DNA of 64,000 nucleotides from Kondoa malvinella (Eukaryota > Basidiomycota > Agaricostilbomycetes > Agaricostilbales > Kondoaceae), in contig BCIM01000003.1 of assembly GCA_039545315.1 (NCBI GenBank), positions 921,799 through 985,798 of the forward strand, given 5' to 3'. Below are positions 57,358 through 64,000 of this stretch, piece after piece (positions within the stretch are counted from its first letter, which is position 1; each line of letters starts with the position of its first letter). The notes under the pieces are model-generated. The model was not told the DNA's origin. It saw only the letters and a list, made by a program, of their open reading frames with translations, and ran no database searches. The position numbers and the translations under genes are program-made.

Positions 57358-60333
57358 ATGTCCAAAGTCGCTCAAGACGCCTGGAAAATAACTTCGCTAT
57401 CGGGTTATACTTCTGACACTGCACCTGCCTTGTCTCTCAATTTCAGCAACAAGACTTATTTGTTTGGTGCTGGCGAGAATTTATTGCGAAGTCTGTTGGT
57501 GCAGAAACAGACCTTTACGAAATTTGGTCCACTCTTCTTGAGTCAGCTGGATCAGCAGAATGCAGGTGGTCTGTACGGCAGGTCTCCCTCTAGCCTTGGC
57601 AATTTAAATGCTTAGGACGGTGTGTGGATGCTGCAGGCTATGTACATGGCATGACGGACGCCAAAGTCAAGACAATCGATCTATACGGTCCACAGAATTT
57701 GGAATACTATCTAGCTTGCGGTCGTTATGCCCTTAGAAGGTATATTTGAGCGATTCTATTCCCTTCTTCTCTCATAGGCCGATAGACCAGGGACAACAGT
57801 CAATTGTCATCCTGTACCTGCGTTGTCGGCTGATGAACCATTACCTCTTGCATTGTCCGATACGAACCTCTCCGTCTACGCTATTCCTGCACAATCATCA
57901 ACTACAACACTAAAACGAAAGCGCTCTCGCTCTTCATCACCTGCACAAGCAAACAAACGGACCCGTTACGACGACCTGACCACTTCATCATACATCTCGT
58001 CCGATCTCCGACAAGCATCTTCTTTCCGCACAGATCAGTTCGACGCCTCTGAAAGCGAGAATTGGATCAAAATGATCCTAAGCGACATGTTTCGACCCCT
58101 AGGCCAGAACTTGGAAGGGAAACGGACACCCGCATGGGATCCACGAAGACTTTCACCACCTCCAAGTCAAACAAGGGATGTGGTTTCGTATTTGTGCATA
58201 GGACCAAAGATGAGGGGGAAGTTCAAAGTGGAGAAAGCGAAAAGTTTGGGTGTGAAACCTGGACCTGATTTTGGGAAATTGGTGCAGGGTGAGAGTGTGT
58301 TTGTGGATGGACGTGAGGTCAAGCATGATGATGTGGTGGATGTGGGTGAACCTGCTTCTGTGCGTTTCTTATCTCACAAGGCAGAGGGAAGCTGACATAG
58401 ATGGAAAGGCGGTCTTGGTGTTGTGTTGTCCGGATGAAAGCTATATCGAATCTGTATTGGACAACACAGAGAAGATAGAAGATATTTTGGCTCAACAGGA
58501 AGCGAAATTGATCTGCGTGGTACATCAGACGTCTTCAAATGTACTGGAGAACGAGAAATATCAAGAATGGATGCTTTCTTTACCTCAGGGTGTACAGGTC
58601 AGTTGCAGGTTTCTCCTTCAGTCTTTGTACTGATGTGGAAGCCTGAAATGTGACAGCACTCAATAGCAGCACCAGGGTACAGCTCAGATAGCGTTACATT
58701 TGTCAGTACAACTTTACAGCAAATGCGCCGCAGTCGGCTGGATCCTTCCATGTTCCCTATACCAAAGTACAACCTCGCGCCTCAGAAGAAGCTTGCCGAT
58801 TGTACGTCTTGCATTCATCCGATCGAAAAAAGCTGACGTTGGTCTAGTAACTGCTCTTTCATCACTCTCCTTACAACCTCTATCCTCACTCCGCATCTCA
58901 TCAACCGGTTCATCTCTCCCACCATCGACTCTCCGCTCAATCGATTTCTCACCAGATGATGCAGAAGCAGAAGCTCATCTCGCCCTATTGAAGCTACCAA
59001 GCGAATCTCCGCTTTGGCCGCAGATCAAAGAACGAACAGAGAAAGCTTGGTCTGACTATATCGACCTAGTGCCGAAAGTCAAAGCTAGTATAGCAGATGC
59101 GCCTGCTAGAGAAGCTGTACCCGGCGGCGATATCGTCATCACGACGCTAGGGACAGGCAGTGCTGTTCCTTCGCAATACCGGAATGGTTCGTCATAAGCA
59201 AGCGATTCGGTCTGTTGACTGATTGTGTTTGTCCTGGTGAACAGTCAGTTCTACCCTCATCCGCGATCCTCAAAAAGGGACAAGCTTCATGCTGGATTGT
59301 GGAGAAGCTACTTGGGGTCAGATGTGTCGCCAATTCGGTGTTCACGAAGCTCGGGATATGCTCTGCGCGCTGGATTTCTTCTTTGTTTCTCATATGCATG
59401 GGGATCATCATGGTGGTTTGCCATCCCTCCTAGCTGAACGAGCAAAGGTGCGCATGCGCTTGAGACTTTGAAAGAAAAGTAGCTGAAAGAGAACAGGCAG
59501 CAACTCGTTCACCGCTTTACATCGTCGCGCCACCCTATATCAAGACATATCTATTCGACGTTAACGCACTAGAAGATCTAGGTTTAGACGATATCACGTT
59601 CTTTGACGCGAATCGTCTGTTGGCTTCAGAGATAGACTTTGCGGATGTCCGGTTTCAGCAAATGCTCGATAATTCTGGTCTGACCAGCATGCGGACTGTA
59701 CTGGTCGAGCATCGAGCCAGATGCTTTGGCCTGGTACTGGAAGGTCGTGAGGGCTGGAAAATCGTGTAAGTCTCCGAACGAGATCGAAAGTATGGATCTG
59801 ATGGCAGAAGCAGCTTCTCTGGCGATACTGGACCTTGTTCTGCGCTCGTTGAGGCTGGCAAGGACGCTACATTGCTCATACACGAAGCCACTATGGAAGA
59901 TGATCTGGTCCATCTGGCTAAATCAAAAGGGCATAGCACGATTGGACAAGCATTGTCTGCCGCAAAAGAGTACGCTTTATCTCAACGTTGCGGTCACTCG
60001 CAATGATTAATCATCTTGTATAGCATGAATGTTCAGCATGTCCTGCTCAACCATTTCTCTCAGCGCTATCCCAAAATGGCCAGCTTCGAAGGTCAAGGAA
60101 CAGACAGCAAGCCCATTATCGCTGTAGCTTTCGACGGCTTCAATATTGCAATCAAGGACATGTGGAAGATGCATCATCTTTACCCTGCCATATCGGCCAT
60201 TTCGCAAGAATACGAAGCGGGGCTGAAAGCTGAACCGAATCCACCGAAAGCAGTCAGAGGCAAAACTAGTACGAAACCGGCTAAGAAACAGAAGAATAAA
60301 GCAAAAGAAATTGCAGCACCTGTAATTGTGTAA
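57358..60333 (+). CDS. TRZ1: Long-form tRNase Z (ELAC2/TRZ1)
   Basis: The N-terminal half begins with a degenerate beta-lactamase fold ([50 protein letters not shown]). A charged insert follows ([18 protein letters not shown]). The C-terminal half has [41 protein letters not shown] and the metal-binding motif [23 protein letters not shown]. Later [20 protein letters not shown] carries another His motif. The Lys-rich end finishes [13 protein letters not shown]. The enzyme trims 3' trailers from tRNA precursors in nucleus and mitochondria. Length and order agree with long tRNase Z. The ATG at 57358 is the first in the open frame; an upstream mitochondrial leader exon is possible. Confidence 0.9.
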
Positions 60334-60486
60334 ACTACGCATTTGTATCACTTTGCATCGTCGTCACTCATCATGCATTCCTTTCGTTTTGCATTGTCAC
60401 TCGGATCAATGCGAGCACTTTGCATGCTTCAACAATAGATCTATCAATCTTAGATCTATCAATCTTTGTGAAGATCATTTCCGCTT

Positions 60487-61874
60487 TTATACCCGATCTT
60501 CCCACCACCCAGGCCTGAAACCCTTCACGCTCCATCCCTCGCCCACACTGAAGCTGTTCTCCATCCCTTCCAATCGCAACAACGCTAACCCGATGCTAAC
60601 CTTTTCACCCGTTTCTCCACTTGTCACACTTAGACTGGACAAGAGTTTGCCTGCCGGTCTTGGTTTGCTAATTGTTGACGTTAAAGGCCGGACATCTGTA
60701 TGCAAGCTTGGGAAATTTTCTGGATGTGACGATGGCGAAGGTGAGAGGAAAGTCGTGGGCAAGAGGGAGGGCGGTTCACTGCACCATGATGAGCTGAAAT
60801 AAGTGGAAGAGATGAAGGGGACATACGGTTCATCAGAAGGGTAGATTCGCACAGGCACGATACGCTTTCGAGTCACTCCCGTGTGATGCGTTCTCGACGT
60901 CAATTCTTGTCCGACATAGCAACCTTTCTTAAAATCGACTGCAACCGGATCAGCTATATCCAGCGCTGAGAAGATAGACATACTGCCTCCCATGTAGTCC
61001 AGATTACTTTCCAGCGGTATACTTGTCCCAGGGATCAGATCATCCGGTCCTTCAGGTATTCCCAATCTAATCCTATGCATATGATAATAGTTCTCATCCA
61101 CAATCTCCGGTCTAGGTTGTTGTTGCCTCCATTCATTCTCGCTTCTAGATTGCTCAGGCCACCAACGTTGAAACACATCTTCAGGTTTTCTCGCTTCATT
61201 GGAATACCTCAGAAACCTTTTGCCTAATGTTGCATTTGCGGCGCGAGAATCATGTCGAAGACCAGTAGAGTCTTTGAGTTGTTGGTAATCGAGTGTAGAA
61301 CCTATTTGTCCAGGGAAAGCAACGTCCACACGCCAATCTTGAGAAACGTCGGTCATTTTCACTTTAGAGCGCAAGATGAATCGTTTGAGAAAGGTCAGCA
61401 ATGGTGTAGAGATGGCTTCGTGGTGCTCTATGAGAAACTCTTCTTCTGGTTGAGCGGGAGTGGATAGTTCTGGTGCTGTGCCTTCTCGTGGCGGTATGCC
61501 TAGTGTAGGGATGTGATGGATGAAGACATCGTATAGCACACGACCCTGCATTCACCTATGAACAGAGATCACACGAAAATCAAGAAGAAGAAGCGAACAG
61601 CAGCGTTGAAGATTCCCCCATAGATCGTTCCAGCGTATCGACCCTTGAAAGCATCCATGTCATTCGATATCATGCCTTGTAAGAATTTGGAGCTGTCCCT
61701 TCCAGACACACGTAGGAAGCGACGAGAGCTCAGAGGAGCGATTTTGATGTTGCGTGCATGACGAGAGGCAGAAAATGCTCGAACAGAGATGCGAATGGAA
61801 GGCACGCAAGTACACAGGGGTATCACTGTTCTAGACTTGCTGCTGCTGCTGCTGCTACCTAATCTGGGTATCAT
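60487..61874 (-). CDS. IBA57: IBA57/CAF17-family mitochondrial iron-sulfur protein
   Basis: The ATG at 61874 gives a Ser/Arg-rich leader with [16 protein letters not shown], a typical mitochondrial presequence. The GcvT-like fold follows: [20 protein letters not shown], then after an intron (about 61616-61551) [13 protein letters not shown]. Further on are [35 protein letters not shown] and the family motif [20 protein letters not shown] with the conserved Cys (KGCYxGQE). The protein helps ISA1/ISA2 make 4Fe-4S clusters for aconitase and lipoate synthase. It is convergent with tRNase Z (153 bp between stops) and divergent from ARP4 with only 54 bp between start codons. Confidence 0.92.
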
Positions 61875-61928
61875 CGTCTTTGGGATATTTGGCTGTTGCT
61901 CGCGAACGACCGACAAAAGCAGCAAACG
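61875..61928. promoter_or_regulatory. Very short bidirectional promoter IBA57 / ARP4
   Basis: Only 54 bp lie between the two ATGs. Both leaders must be short or start inside the opposite gene's first exon. No TATA box is visible. Confidence 0.55.
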
Positions 61929-63454
61929 ATGCCTATCTATGGTTCTGATGAAGTGTCGGCCGTCGTGCTGGACATGGGCACAAATACAACACGAGCAGGG
62001 TCAGTTTTTGAGCGCTGAGCTGGCTGCAAGAGGTGACACTTTCGCGCAACAGCTATGCAGGTGAAGACACGCCGAAATCAATCATCCCTTCAAGCTATGG
62101 CTACATTCCAGGTCAAAGCGACGATCAGCAAGCGAAATACTTCTTTGGTCACGCCGGTCCTAACATTTGGCGACCACAGCAACAAATCTTGAACCCGCTT
62201 AAAGACTCTATAGTAGAGGATTGGGCCGCTGCAGAGAAGCTCATTGAGAACGTGTTGCAAGATGGGATGCGCATAGAATCATTGGAAGAGAACCCGTTGT
62301 TGGTCAGCGAGCCAGCTTGGAATACGTCTGCAAACAAGGAGAAGATGTGTGAACTTGCTTTCGAGCAGTGGAAGACTCCTGCGTACTATTCTGTTGACAA
62401 GGCTGTGCTGGCGAGTTTTGCTTCTGGGAGAGGAACTGCACTGGTAGTAGATGTCGGGCAGGATTCGTCCAGCGTGATACCGATCTATGATGGTTTCGTA
62501 CTCAAGAAAGGTCAGCTTGTCATCACCCCTGATCCTTCTATACTGATGTCTTCAACAGGCATACAAAGATCACCAATAGGCGGAGATCTCATGTCTCAAC
62601 TCTTGCAGACCCATCTACGCACCTCACCAGTTCAAATCAATCCACATTACCTAGTCAAGCAGAAATTCCCTATCGAACCCCGTCTCGCTTCACGCGCAAT
62701 ACTACACACGAACCGCATACCAAACAGCGGCGATCCTAATTGTCTCACTACACCTTCGTTCGCGAACTATGCCGAAATGCAAGTCATGCATGATGTTAAA
62801 GAATCCATCTGTGGCATGTTTGAACAAGCGTGGAACGATGCGGGTGCACAAGCGAAGGGTGCAAAGCTATACGAGTTTCCGGATGGATATAATGATTATT
62901 ATGGCGCCAACCCAAGATATGTCGTTCCGGAAATTTTCCATCAACCTCAGCAATTACTACCTAAAGAGGTGCGCTTTCTCCCTTTCCAAAGTATGCCATT
63001 CTAACTGGTCCGATAGTACCTACAAAACCCTCGACCTTCGACAAGCTCAACTATCCCATTACCGCAACTCTCAGAAGCCGTTCCCTTATCACACATGATC
63101 ATCAACGCTGTAAACGCCTGCGATGCTGATGTCTTACCTCAACTCCTTTCCAACATTGTCCTTGTGGGCGGATCGACGCTCTTACCTGGATTCGCGGAAC
63201 GGTTACAATTCGAAATCAACACTGTCGCCGCTGGAGTAAGCTTCCTATACTTGTACTTTATTTTGTCACATGCTGATACACAATGATAGTTCAAGACGAA
63301 ACTTCACGCTGCAGGACCGTCAAGCGAGAGGAAATACGCTTCTTGGTTGGGTGGCAGTATCTTAGCTTCTTTGGGCACGTTTCATCAGCTTTGGATTTCG
63401 AAAGCAGAGTATGAGGAGCATGGGAAGAATATCGTTTTGAAGAGGGCAAAGTGA
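61929..63454 (+). CDS. ARP4: Actin-related protein ARP4 (BAF53-like)
   Basis: Exon 1 reads [20 protein letters not shown]. The intron at 61999-62051 joins TRAG to [16 protein letters not shown]. Actin-fold signatures follow: [74 protein letters not shown] and, near the end, [20 protein letters not shown]. The C-terminus has [33 protein letters not shown] and [12 protein letters not shown]4 is a nuclear subunit of NuA4, SWR1 and INO80 that binds histones and nuclear actin. Introns near 62970 and 63237 interrupt the second half. Confidence 0.95.
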
Positions 63455-64000
63455 TGTGGAAGCAAGTAGGGTTTGTTGGTTGAGGTGACGAAATGTACAA
63501 GTGGTTTTTCTGCTGTGACCAGCTGTGATGACAAGCTTCACAACCGATCTCGTTATCTAGCATGCTGCTCTTCTCAACTCGTTCAGACTCGGGCACGCTA
63601 GAGTGAAAATTGTGGATGCCTGAATCAGTTTCCACACGACGGGCAAGGGAGGTGTCCCGGTCAACCACTTGTTTGTAACTTGACCGGCTGTCAAGTTTGC
63701 TGTCAATTGGGCCCACATCGGAGATAAGCTGGAGCGCTTAGATGGGATTTTCCAGCGTGAGCCTCTCGAAAAGAACGCTGCATTGAAGCGATAGGTGCTC
63801 GCCGGCACACGCGTAAAGCAGTCTGTACACTCGAGCTCGCCTCGTGGTGTGAGATTAAGCTGAGCATTTTTGTAAATTTCAATTTCAAGACAAGGGAATT
63901 TGATACGACTGTATACATTGACAAAGAGTATCCCGCATTGATGTGTGTGGCAGAGTTTGCGTTTCAGGCTTCGGTCTAGCCATGAAAGCAAATGTCGAGC
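63455..64000. other. Right-end region without recognised gene
   Basis: 546 bp to the window end. A 144-codon minus-strand open frame (63557-63991) starts at an ATG but has no domain, no signal and odd composition. I do not call it a gene. The ARP4 3' end lies here. Confidence 0.3.

Noticed and set aside
61875..61925. N-terminal extension of IBA57 to 61925
   Set aside because: It begins with TTG, and the ATG at 61874 gives a good mitochondrial presequence.
63557..63991. 144-codon minus-strand open frame
   Set aside because: No domain, signal, or splice support. The composition looks like non-coding sequence.

Overview
This window is nuclear DNA of a compact, intron-rich fungal genome. Introns are mostly 45-60 nt with GT..CTGAC/CTAAC..AG signals. 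Intron density, divergent histone H3/H4 genes, WSC-GH128 and GH76 wall enzymes, and a muskelin gene suggest a basidiomycete. I lean towards Pucciniomycotina, but this is inference and no marker here fixes the species. I see about 27 protein genes and no transposon, tRNA, rRNA or CRISPR array.

Layout. 0-12 kb: a partial possible eIF4E-binding protein, complex I subunit NDUFB11/ESSS, a full-length ABCC transporter with degenerate nucleotide-binding sites, a WSC-GH128 glucanase, a GH76 (Dfg5-like) mannanase and an unknown protein. 12-21 kb: chromatin remodeller CHD1 and arginine-specific carbamoyl-phosphate synthase small subunit (CPA1). CPA1 is preceded by a short spliced uORF that resembles the fungal arginine attenuator peptide. 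21-31 kb: an F-box protein, a proline-rich protein, Pol III subunit RPC34 (with an insertion inside its Fe-S cysteine motif) divergent from RSC7/SWP82, and splicing factor PRP17. 31-39.6 kb: a secreted subtilisin-like protease, a secreted seven-copy repeat-peptide precursor, a homeodomain transcription factor and an Mpv17-family protein. 39.7-51 kb: muskelin, a possible PX-associated-domain protein, the divergent histone pair, an F-box-like protein and fimbrin. 51-64 kb: a Pmp3-type proteolipid, an unknown protein, a short-chain dehydrogenase, UBC6, long-form tRNase Z, and the close divergent pair IBA57/ARP4.

The strongest candidate for something undescribed is the gene at 35536-36545. It has a signal peptide followed by seven copies of an identical 20-residue peptide (QFGAETTGAGPNGARPWRAW). 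Each copy has its own exon, bounded by phase-0 introns, with basic processing sites between copies. Nucleotide differences inside the 20 codons are all synonymous, and the last copy stops exactly at the final Trp. It looks like a peptide-hormone, pheromone or Kex2-processed repeat precursor. The second strong observation is the spliced attenuator-type uORF of CPA1 at 20225-20336.

CDS spans below run from start codon to stop codon and include introns. Exon joins were deduced by eye from splice signals, frame and family conservation.
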